From Phycisphaerae bacterium (GTDB lineage: Bacteria > Planctomycetota > Phycisphaerae > Phycisphaerales > UBA1924): a stretch of DNA of 17,878 nucleotides. Below, in pieces: positions 9,653 through 15,763 of this stretch (the stretch's first letter is position 1; every line of letters starts with the position of its first letter). The notes beneath the pieces were generated by a model. The model ran no database searches and was not told where the DNA came from. It was given only the letters and a program-made list of their open reading frames with translations. The stretch is taken from contig JAEUIX010000041.1 in NCBI GenBank assembly GCA_016794945.1, positions 1 to 17,878 on the forward strand, written 5' to 3'. The translations under genes were made by a program, and so were the position numbers.

Positions 9653-11382
9653 ACGCGGACGACCACGAGCGTGACGTCGTCGGCCGCCAGGCGGATGCCG
9701 ACGAACTGCCGCAGCGTCCAGGAGACGTGCTCGACGATGCGCTGAGCGGTGGCCCCCGGTTCGGCCCTGAGGAACTGGGCGATGGTTTCGCGGACGCGGT
9801 GCTTGCCGAAGCGCTGCTCGTCGAACGAGCGTGCGTCGGGCAGGCCGTCGGTGTAGGCGACCAGCACGTCGCCGGGGCGCAGCGTGTGCTCGCCCAGGGG
9901 GTAGGCGTGCTGGGGGTCGATGCCCACGGCCATGCCGCCCACGTCCAGTTCGGTGGTGCGCCCGTCGGCGCCGAAGACGATGGCCGGGTCGTGCCCGGCG
10001 GCGCAGTAGCTCAGCCGGAGCGTGCGCGGGTCGATGAGCCCGCACCAGATGGTGACGAACTCGCTCTCGAGCGTGTCGCGGCAGGTGGCCCAGTTGACGC
10101 CCCCGATCACCTGGTCGAGCGGGCGGTCGTCGCTGACGTAGGCCCGAAGGGTGGCGCGGATGGCGCTCATGAGCAACGCCGCGGGCACGCCCTTGCCGGA
10201 AACGTCGCCGACGACCACGCCCAGGTGCCCGCGCTGCTCGAAGATGTCGTAGAAGTCGCCCCCGAGCTGGTAGCTCGGCGCGTACTTGGCGGCGATGTCG
10301 AAGCGCGGGGCCTGGGGCATGGACCGCGGCAGCATGCGCCGCTGCACGTCGGCCGCCACGCGGAGCTGCCGCTGCATCTGCTGATCCTGCTCGCGGAGGA
10401 TGCGCAGGCGCGCGTGGGCGAGGGTCATGGCGGCGTGGTCGGCCAGGGAGCGCAGGAGCCGGCGCTCGCTGGGGGGAAACTGGCGGGGGGCCCGCGTGTA
10501 GAGGCGGATCTGACCCGCCGGGCGGCCCTCCTCGATGAGACCTGTGGTGATCAGCCCGACCAGCCCCTCGGCGCGCGGGCGCGACGGGTCGGCGATGCGC
10601 GGGTCGTTCCGCAGGTCCTCGACGACGACGACATCGCCCGCCAGGGCCCGCTCGCGCAGCGCGCCGTCGATGGACAGCGGCGTGCCGTCGGCCAGCCAGC
10701 GCGGGCTCAGCCCCCGCGTGAACCGGTGGTGCAGCTCGCCCGTCGCCTCGTCCAGCACCGCGATCGACCCCGCGTCGCACCGCAGCGTCTCGAGCGCCAC
10801 GTCGAGCACCGCGGCCAGCACCCGGTCCGGGTCGCGCGCGTGCGTGAGCATCGACGAGAGCCGGAACAGGGCCCCCAGCTCGTCGACGCGTCGCTGGATC
10901 GCGATCGCCCCCTCGCACGATTCGACGGCCGTCGACGCCAGGATGGTCAGCGCACGCTCCAGCGCGTGGCGAGCCGGGGCGTCGGCGCCCGCGCCGTCCG
11001 CCGGCATGACGATCGAGCCCAGCTCGCCGATGCTCGTCTTCAGCGGCGCAACGAACAGCCGCTCGCCGTCGCGGAAGGGCCGTCCGACCCGCTCGTAGGC
11101 GCGACGGGCCCCCTCGCCGGCCGGCTGCACCCTCCACAGCGCACCGGCCGGCTCGGCCGGCTCGGCGGGGCTGATCACCGTTCCGTCGGTGTCGCGCAGC
11201 CAGATCGGCACCCCCGCCAGGCTGGCGATCTCGTCGCACAGGCGAGCGATCGACCCGTCGGTCACGAAGTGCCGGATCGAAGGGGCCTGCGCGCCGGACA
11301 GCGCGGCGCCAACTCCCGCCTCCGCGGCGACGGGCGCCGCGGGCGAGGTCGGTGCGTCGGGAGTCGGGGCACGGTCGATCAC
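9643..11382 (-). CDS. sensor PP2C-type serine phosphatase (RsbU/SpoIIE family) with PocR-like and GAF domains
   Basis: 579 residues, cytoplasmic, start GTG at 11382. Residues about 37-155 resemble a PocR-type sensory domain (FVTDGSIARLCDEIASLAGVPIWLRDTDG then FVAPLKTSIGELGSIVM). Residues about 165-328 are a GAF domain (ALFRLSSMLTHARDPDRVLAAVLDVALETL through LADHAAMTLAHARL). A linker coiled coil, LREQDQQMQRQLRVAADVQRRMLP, leads to the phosphatase domain with GGDFYD (374-379), VGDVSGKG (D393), AGHDPAIV, YTDGLPDA (510-517) and DDVTLVVV (D568, D569). The metal-binding aspartates are all present, so it should be active. Such enzymes dephosphorylate STAS anti-anti-sigma proteins in partner-switching pathways; no STAS or anti-sigma kinase gene lies in this window, so its partner is unknown. 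It lies 79 bases after plsY. Confidence 0.92.
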   Translation of the reverse strand: MIDRAPTPDAPTSPAAPVAAEAGVGAALSGAQAPSIRHFVTDGSIARLCDEIASLAGVPIWLRDTDGTVISPAEPAEPAGALWRVQPAGEGARRAYERVGRPFRDGERLFVAPLKTSIGELGSIVMPADGAGADAPARHALERALTILASTAVESCEGAIAIQRRVDELGALFRLSSMLTHARDPDRVLAAVLDVALETLRCDAGSIAVLDEATGELHHRFTRGLSPRWLADGTPLSIDGALRERALAGDVVVVEDLRNDPRIADPSRPRAEGLVGLITTGLIEEGRPAGQIRLYTRAPRQFPPSERRLLRSLADHAAMTLAHARLRILREQDQQMQRQLRVAADVQRRMLPRSMPQAPRFDIAAKYAPSYQLGGDFYDIFEQRGHLGVVVGDVSGKGVPAALLMSAIRATLRAYVSDDRPLDQVIGGVNWATCRDTLESEFVTIWCGLIDPRTLRLSYCAAGHDPAIVFGADGRTTELDVGGMAVGIDPQHAYPLGEHTLRPGDVLVAYTDGLPDARSFDEQRFGKHRVRETIAQFLRAEPGATAQRIVEHVSWTLRQFVGIRLAADDVTLVVVRVRS

Positions 11383-11387
11383 GGCCG

Positions 11388-11393
11388 ATCGTA
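11388..11393 (-). promoter_or_regulatory. -10 candidate for the phosphatase gene (TACGAT)
   Basis: On the minus strand TACGAT ends 5 bases before the GTG start. A weak TTGGAT lies 15 bases further upstream. No Shine-Dalgarno sequence is visible, so a leaderless GTG-initiated message is possible; the spacer is shorter than ideal. Confidence 0.33.
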
Positions 11394-11461
11394 GGAATGC
11401 GCGCGGCGATCCAAGGGCTCCGGCGCGGCGTTCCCGTGGCAGGGCTTTGTGAAGAACCGCG

Positions 11462-12208
11462 TCAGGACCGCCCGGCCGGCTCGGCGGGCCCCACCGTTCG
11501 GGGACGCTCGCCGACGCGCAGCTCCGTGCCCTCGAGCATGCGCCGCAGGTTGCCCCGGTGGGCGTAGACGACCAGCACCGCCATGCCCACGGCGGCGGTG
11601 AGGTACGGCCACAGCACCCAGTCGCTGCGGTCGGCGTACCGGCTCATGCGCTCGAAGAAGATCCCGAGTTCCTTGCACATCGGGTAGACGGCAAAGACCC
11701 ACAGCGGCAGCGTCACCGCCGCGATGCACGACGACAGGCCGATGTAGCGTGTGACCTTCACCAGGATGAACCACAGCGCGATCGAGAGGATGGCCGGGAT
11801 GCCCAGGATGGGGAACACCGCCAGCACGGCGCCGAACCCCGTGGCGACGCCCTTGCCGCCCTTGAACCGGAGCCAGACTGGGAAGATGTGCCCGGTGATC
11901 GCCGCGACGCCGAACGCCAGCCAGGCCCAGGCCATGGCCGGCGGCGTGTCGGGCCGGTTGATGGTGCCCATGATCCACCCGGAGAGGAGCACCGGAACGA
12001 AGCCCTTGGCGCCGTCGAGCAGGAACGTGAGCACGCCGTACTTTCGGCCCAGGGTGCGGCCGACGTTCGCCGAGCCGATGTTCGTCGAGCCGTGGTGACG
12101 GACGTCGATGCCCTTGGCCAGCGCGATGAGCAGGCCGAACGGGATCGAGCCCAGCAGGTAGGTCGCCAGCAGCCCAAGGCCCCACCAGATGTACCAGGAG
12201 GTTTCCAT
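11462..12208 (-). CDS. plsY: acyl-phosphate:glycerol-3-phosphate acyltransferase
   Basis: Integral membrane enzyme that transfers an acyl group from acyl-phosphate to sn-glycerol 3-phosphate, the first step of phospholipid synthesis in most bacteria. The product is 248 residues with several membrane helices. Family motifs are in order: LLGSIPFG (19-25), the glycine loop GSTNIGSANVGR (40-51), LDGAKGF (64-70), GHIFPVWLRFKGGKGVAT (106-123) and HRGNLRRMLEGTE near 217-229. The glycine loop departs from the more common GSGNPGATN form. It is longer than the usual 200-220 residues because of an extra segment before the last helix (MCKELGIFFERMSRYADRSDW) and a 20-residue polar tail. It starts 15 bases after the AhpD-like gene on the same strand, so the two may be co-transcribed, although a -10 candidate overlaps the upstream stop. 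Confidence 0.93.
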   Translation of the reverse strand: METSWYIWWGLGLLATYLLGSIPFGLLIALAKGIDVRHHGSTNIGSANVGRTLGRKYGVLTFLLDGAKGFVPVLLSGWIMGTINRPDTPPAMAWAWLAFGVAAITGHIFPVWLRFKGGKGVATGFGAVLAVFPILGIPAILSIALWFILVKVTRYIGLSSCIAAVTLPLWVFAVYPMCKELGIFFERMSRYADRSDWVLWPYLTAAVGMAVLVVYAHRGNLRRMLEGTELRVGERPRTVGPAEPAGRS

Positions 12209-12220
12209 CGGTCAGGGTCG

Positions 12221-12226
12221 AGTCTA
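12221..12226 (-). promoter_or_regulatory. -10 candidate for plsY (TAGACT), overlapping the upstream stop codon
   Basis: Minus-strand TAGACT is identical to the hexamer before leuS. Its first three bases are the TAG stop of the AhpD-like gene. It ends 12 bases before the plsY ATG, predicting a leader of about 6 bases. Read-through from the upstream gene is an equally good explanation for plsY expression. Confidence 0.3.
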
Positions 12227-12625
12227 TGCGGAGGCGGGCCGAGCCGTGGAGCCCGGGGGTTCCGGGGGGCCGGCCCGGTGCTCGTCCAGGAAATCGACGG
12301 CCCGGCGCAGGTGGGGGATCACGATCGACCCGCCGACGATCAGCGCCACGTCGAAGGCCTCGAAGAACTGCTCGTCGGTCACCCCCGCCCGGGCGCACTC
12401 GATGATGTGGTACGCGATGCAGTCGTCGCAGCGCAGCACCATGCTGGCCACCAGGCCGAGCAGTTCCTTGGTCCGGGCGTCGAGCGCTCCGTCCTTGTAG
12501 CACGCCCCGTCGAGCGTGAAGAAACGCCTGGTGTTGAGCGTGCCGCCGGCACGCCCCGGCCGTTCGGTCAGGATGCGGTCGTTGAGCCGGGCGCGGAACC
12601 GCTGGAACTCCTGGACTCTGGACAT
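12224..12625 (-). CDS. carboxymuconolactone decarboxylase / AhpD-like protein
   Basis: 133 residues, all-helical cytoplasmic protein of the CMD/AhpD superfamily. The ATG at 12625 is set by the promoter motif 6 bases upstream; reading further left enters the divergent gene. The active-site signature is CDDCIAYH (C66, C69, H73), the CxxCxxxH of thiol-disulfide peroxidase partners such as AhpD, so a redox role is more likely than lactone decarboxylation. The preceding segment DGALDARTKELLGLVASMVLR and the following AGVTDEQFFEAFDVALIVGGS are typical of the family. Two further cysteines, C42 and C77, are present. The tail is proline rich. No AhpC or peroxidase gene is near. It is divergent from the glycosyltransferase-like gene with 60 bases between start codons. 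Confidence 0.88.
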   Translation of the reverse strand: MSRVQEFQRFRARLNDRILTERPGRAGGTLNTRRFFTLDGACYKDGALDARTKELLGLVASMVLRCDDCIAYHIIECARAGVTDEQFFEAFDVALIVGGSIVIPHLRRAVDFLDEHRAGPPEPPGSTARPASA

Positions 12626-12631
12626 GCCCCG

Positions 12632-12640
12632 AGCGTACCA
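12632..12640 (-). promoter_or_regulatory. extended -10 promoter for the AhpD-like gene (TGGTACGCT)
   Basis: On the minus strand TGGTACGCT ends exactly 6 bases before the ATG at 12625. With a hexamer at -12 to -7, the first transcribed base would be the A of the ATG. There is no room for a ribosome-binding site. It is the same nine bases as the motif at 13541. Confidence 0.6.
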
Positions 12641-12670
12641 CCCCGTGCGCCCTCCCGGCGGCCCCGGCCG

Positions 12671-12679
12671 TGGTAGCCT
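12671..12679 (+). promoter_or_regulatory. extended -10 promoter for the glycosyltransferase-like gene (TGGTAGCCT)
   Basis: TGGTAGCCT ends exactly 6 bases (GCGGGC) before the ATG at 12686, the same spacing as the opposing promoter at 12632-12640. A leaderless transcript is predicted. No -35 box is seen. Confidence 0.6.
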
Positions 12680-12685
12680 GCGGGC

Positions 12686-13501
12686 ATGGGGATCACCCAC
12701 CAGGGGCCCGTCGCCGAGCGCGGGGTGCTCTACGTTGCGACCGGAGACCCGTACTTCCTCCGTGACGCCGAAGCGAGCATCGAGCGGCTGCGCGCGCTCG
12801 AGCCCGACGAGCCGGTCGCCGTCCTCTCGGACCTCGCCGCGGCGGCGGACGCAGGGCGGCGGTTGGGGGTGTGGGTGGGGATGGTCCGGCCGCCGCGCTG
12901 CTCGCAGTACCCATCGCGGTTCATCAAGACGCGGATGGCACGGTACTCGCCCTTCCGAACGACGCTGTACCTGGACTGCGACATCGTCCCGATGCGCCGA
13001 TGGGCCGCCGTGTTCGAGCATGTCAGGGACGACTCGATCGGAGCCGTGGCCGATGCGCACGCCGTGCCGTTCGATCCGGCGGACGCCTCCGCCGACACGC
13101 CGGAGCAGCGGGTGACCCGCCGGTCCGTGCGGCCCGGGCAGGTCCAGGCGAACGCCGGCGTGCTGCTCTGGAGGCGGGGCCCGGTCGCGACGGCGGCGTT
13201 CGACCGGTGGTTCAGGCAATGGACGCGGTTCGGCCAGCGCGACCAGTCGGCGTTCATGCGGGCGCAGGTGCCGTGGCACGCACTGCCGGGGGTGTTCAAC
13301 GACCAGGTTCAGGACGATGAGGCCTCCGCCGCGGCCAGGGGATCGGTGTTCTGGCACCCCTGGTCGCGCAAGGACGGTGCGCAGGAACGTGCGCTCCGCC
13401 GCCCGTGGCGGAAGGTGCACTGGTGGCACGGACCGGCGCGCCGGGCTTGGTCGCTGGCGCCCTGGGCGATCGGGCCGGTGCGGTGGGTGGCGCCGGGGTG
13501 A
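12686..13501 (+). CDS. glycosyltransferase-like protein, GT-A fold (nucleotide-sugar dependent, putative)
   Basis: 271 residues, no signal peptide and no membrane helix. The N-terminus GVLYVATGDPYFLRDAEASIERLRALEPDEPVAVLSD is the first beta-alpha-beta of a nucleotide-diphospho-sugar transferase fold. FIKTRMARYSPFRTTLYLDCDIVPM contains the DxD metal/nucleotide-sugar motif as DCD at 97-99 after a K-x-x-x-M helix. NAGVLLWRRG (about 152-161) and QRDQSAFMRA (about 182-191) match acceptor-side motifs of GT8-like enzymes. A late histidine-rich part (FWHPWSRKDG, KVHWWHGPAR) fits the C-terminal metal-binding histidine of such enzymes. The donor and acceptor cannot be read from sequence. It lies 68 bases before the secreted toroid gene, which has its own promoter candidate, followed by a radical SAM gene. 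The three may act on a shared cell-surface substrate. Confidence 0.8.
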   Translation: MGITHQGPVAERGVLYVATGDPYFLRDAEASIERLRALEPDEPVAVLSDLAAAADAGRRLGVWVGMVRPPRCSQYPSRFIKTRMARYSPFRTTLYLDCDIVPMRRWAAVFEHVRDDSIGAVADAHAVPFDPADASADTPEQRVTRRSVRPGQVQANAGVLLWRRGPVATAAFDRWFRQWTRFGQRDQSAFMRAQVPWHALPGVFNDQVQDDEASAAARGSVFWHPWSRKDGAQERALRRPWRKVHWWHGPARRAWSLAPWAIGPVRWVAPG

Positions 13502-13540
13502 GCCGACGCGGCATGGTCGGGGGCCGGGAGGCTGTTCGTC

Positions 13541-13549
13541 TGGTACGCT
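13541..13549 (+). promoter_or_regulatory. extended -10 promoter for the toroid/radical SAM pair (TGGTACGCT)
   Basis: TGGTACGCT ends 20 bases before the ATG at 13570. Transcription would start near 13556, leaving a short leader with GGAG at 13560-13563 as ribosome-binding site. This is a leadered version of the motif used at the neighbouring genes. Confidence 0.55.
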
Positions 13550-13569
13550 GTTGAACCACGGAGCAACGG

Positions 13570-14892
13570 ATGCACGGACTCACACTGGCGTTGATGGTGC
13601 TGGCGGGATCGACCGGGTGGCAGCCCGAGCCGCCGAAGCCGCAGCCCGCGCCGCCGGCCAAGGACCAGCCCAGGCCACCGGCGCGCCAGCCGGCGCGCGA
13701 CGCGTTGGGGTGGCCGATGCTGCCGGCCAGCCCGCAGGTCAAGCGCGTCGAGGCGACGCCCGCGGAGAAGGTGAAAGTGGATGACAGGACCATCGACCAG
13801 GCGGTCAAGCGGTCCGTCGATCTGCTGCTGTCGATGCAGGAAGGGCTGGAGAACAGCGAGTGGCCCTACGAGGGGGTGTACCGGGTGGGCGGGCAGATCC
13901 CCGTCGGGTACCGCGTGGGCGGGACAGCGATCGTGGCCATGTCGCTGCTGGAGGCGCCGGGGTACGCCGAGGACGGCCGGCGCAAGGCCGCGGTCGAGCG
14001 CGCTGCGAAGTTCGTCTGCGGCGCCATCGAGCACCCGCTGATGTCCCCCGATACCTATCAGGGCGGGTACGACGTGCGGGTATGGGGGCACATCTACGGG
14101 CTGCACCTGCTGGTCGAGATGAAGAAGCGCGGAGCGATCCCCAAGACGCTGGCCGAGCCGGCCGAGCGGGCCATCGCCTATTACCTCCAGGGGCTCAAGA
14201 AGCTGGAGATCGCCCCGGGAACACCCGGCGGGTGGAACTACGCCAGCGAGAAGACCCCCGCGCCCTTCGTCACGGGCCCGGCGCTGATGGCGCTGTTCGC
14301 GGCCAGGGCGCAGGGGTACGCGGTGGACGACGGGCTGGTGGTGCGCGGGCTCGAATCGCTGGAGCGGTCGCGCGGGGCTCAGGGCACGGTGGTGTACAGC
14401 GGCGCCGCCGCGGCCCGCACGGGCCAGGGCGATTCGGTGCCGGGGGCAATGGGGCGCATGTGCGTGACGGAGTCCACGCTGCTGCTGGCCGGGCGTGGCA
14501 GCGTGGACCGGGTGCGCAACGCGGTGGACAAATTCATCGAGCACTGGGCGGAGTTCGACAAGCGTCGGACGATGACCGGCACGCACGTGCCGCCGTACAT
14601 GGTCGCGCCGTACTACTTCATGTACGGGCACCGGTACGCGGCGCTGGCGGTGGAACTGCTGCCCGAGGCCGAGCGCGCCGGGTACCGCGAGCGGCTGAAC
14701 CGGCTCATGTTCAGCGTGCGGAGCGAGGACGGGTCGTGGACCGACCGGGTGTTCAAGCGCACCGCCAACTTCGGCACCGCCTTCGCGCTGCACGCGCTGC
14801 TGGCCCCGGCCGTCGGCAGGCCCGCCGGCTGGGCGCCCCCCAAGGCCCCCGCCGACGCTCCCGCGCCCGGCAACAACGGGGCCAAGGGATGA
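13570..14892 (+). CDS. secreted alpha/alpha-toroid protein (prenyltransferase/squalene-oxidase repeat type)
   Basis: 440 residues. The start has a short signal-peptide-like segment (MHGLTLALMVLAGSTGW) followed by a proline-rich linker to about residue 60. The rest is a series of helix pairs with the pattern of squalene-cyclase/prenyltransferase repeats: AVKRSVDLLLSMQEG, GTAIVAMSLLEA, YDVRVWGHIYGLHLLVEM, GGWNYASEK, GPALMALFAARAQG, TESTLLLAGRG, MVAPYYFMYGHRYAALAVELL, and EDGSWTDRVF followed by NFGTAFALHALLAP. The catalytic DxDD of hopene cyclases is absent, so it is probably not a cyclase. The tail after about residue 412 is proline/alanine rich. Planctomycetes carry many secreted proteins with this repeat of unknown function (recalled, not checked). 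GGAG precedes the ATG by 6 bases. Its stop overlaps the radical SAM start (ATGA), so the two are translationally coupled. Confidence 0.85.
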   Translation: MHGLTLALMVLAGSTGWQPEPPKPQPAPPAKDQPRPPARQPARDALGWPMLPASPQVKRVEATPAEKVKVDDRTIDQAVKRSVDLLLSMQEGLENSEWPYEGVYRVGGQIPVGYRVGGTAIVAMSLLEAPGYAEDGRRKAAVERAAKFVCGAIEHPLMSPDTYQGGYDVRVWGHIYGLHLLVEMKKRGAIPKTLAEPAERAIAYYLQGLKKLEIAPGTPGGWNYASEKTPAPFVTGPALMALFAARAQGYAVDDGLVVRGLESLERSRGAQGTVVYSGAAAARTGQGDSVPGAMGRMCVTESTLLLAGRGSVDRVRNAVDKFIEHWAEFDKRRTMTGTHVPPYMVAPYYFMYGHRYAALAVELLPEAERAGYRERLNRLMFSVRSEDGSWTDRVFKRTANFGTAFALHALLAPAVGRPAGWAPPKAPADAPAPGNNGAKG

Positions 14893-15743
14893 GCAAGCTC
14901 AGCCGCTGGTGGCGCAGGAACTTCGGCCCGCTGCTGATCCGCGGGATGGAGATCCACATCATCAACCACTGCAACATCGCCTGCCGCGGGTGCAACCACG
15001 CCGCCCCGGCGCTGGAGAAGAAGCTGCTCGAGCCCGAGGAGCTGCGGTCGCAGCTGCGGCTGCTGGGGCGTGTGGCCCGGGTGGGGACGGTGCGCGTGAT
15101 CGGCGGCGAGCCGCTGCTGCACCCGCGGATCGACGACACCCTGCACGAGATCCGCGCCTCGGGGCTGTTCGCCGAGGTGCACGTGATCACCAACGGCTCG
15201 CTTCTGGGGCGCATGACCGAGCGTTTCTGGTCGCTGGTGGACGTGGTGAAGGTGTCGAAGTACCCGGGCGTGAAGGTGGAGGTGCCGCCCGGGCGCGAAC
15301 CCAAGGTGACGATCGACGACATCCCGGTGTTCAACGAGGTGTTCAGCACGCAGCGCAACGACGATGGGGACTTGGTGCGGCAGATCTGGGACCGCTGCTG
15401 GATGAAGGACTCGTGCATCGGCCTGCAGGACGGCCGCCTGCACCGCTGCATGCGGGGCGGGTACATCGCGCAGCTCGTGGGGCTGTCGGCCGAACGCGAT
15501 TCGATCGACTTGCGCCGGCTCACGCGCCGTCGGCTGCTGGCGATGCACAGCCGCGACGTGCCGCTGGAAGCATGCTCGCACTGCACGGGCAACAGCGGCA
15601 AGCCGTTCGCGCACGAACTGCTGAAGCGGCCGGTGTGGATCACGTACCAGAACCGGCCGGTGGCCGAGATGGTGGACCTGTCGTCGCCGGGCAGGCCGTC
15701 GTCCCTGCCCAAGGGCGAGAAGATCGTGGTTCCGATGGGCTGA
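14889..15743 (+). CDS. radical SAM protein with extra C-terminal cysteines
   Basis: 284 residues, cytoplasmic. EIHIINHCNIACRGCNHAAP holds the [4Fe-4S] cluster motif CxxxCxxC (C28, C32, C35). The SAM-binding GGEP motif is at 72-75 and ITNGS at 100-104. The second half carries five more cysteines (C170, C176, C187, C229, C232), the last two as CSHC, suggesting an auxiliary cluster of SPASM or twitch type, though the spacing does not let me name one. The C-x-H-A-A-P context after the cluster recalls radical SAM proteins found with surface-glycan genes (recalled, not checked). The start ATG overlaps the toroid stop by ATGA. No short precursor-peptide gene is visible nearby, which weakens a peptide-maturation role. 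The reaction and substrate are unknown. Confidence 0.9.
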   Translation: MSKLSRWWRRNFGPLLIRGMEIHIINHCNIACRGCNHAAPALEKKLLEPEELRSQLRLLGRVARVGTVRVIGGEPLLHPRIDDTLHEIRASGLFAEVHVITNGSLLGRMTERFWSLVDVVKVSKYPGVKVEVPPGREPKVTIDDIPVFNEVFSTQRNDDGDLVRQIWDRCWMKDSCIGLQDGRLHRCMRGGYIAQLVGLSAERDSIDLRRLTRRRLLAMHSRDVPLEACSHCTGNSGKPFAHELLKRPVWITYQNRPVAEMVDLSSPGRPSSLPKGEKIVVPMG

Positions 15744-15763
15744 CAGGCTTCGCCCGAGGTCAG
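15740..15763. terminator. bidirectional hairpin between the radical SAM and beta-helix genes
   Basis: CTGAC (15740-15744) pairs with GTCAG (15759-15763); inside, GGC and GCC can pair around TTC. Both opposed TGA stop codons are in the outer stem. The stem is short and lacks a T run. Confidence 0.35.

Noticed and set aside
9727..11394. 555-codon plus-strand open frame opposite the phosphatase gene
   Set aside because: Composition is typical of an antisense shadow, and the minus-strand frame has the complete GAF and PP2C motif set.
13570..15743. Hopanoid synthesis pair (squalene-hopene cyclase plus HpnH-like radical SAM)
   Set aside because: The toroid lacks DxDD, is about 440 residues against over 600 for cyclases, and has an export signal; the radical SAM has extra C-terminal cysteines and no HpnH-like features that I can confirm.
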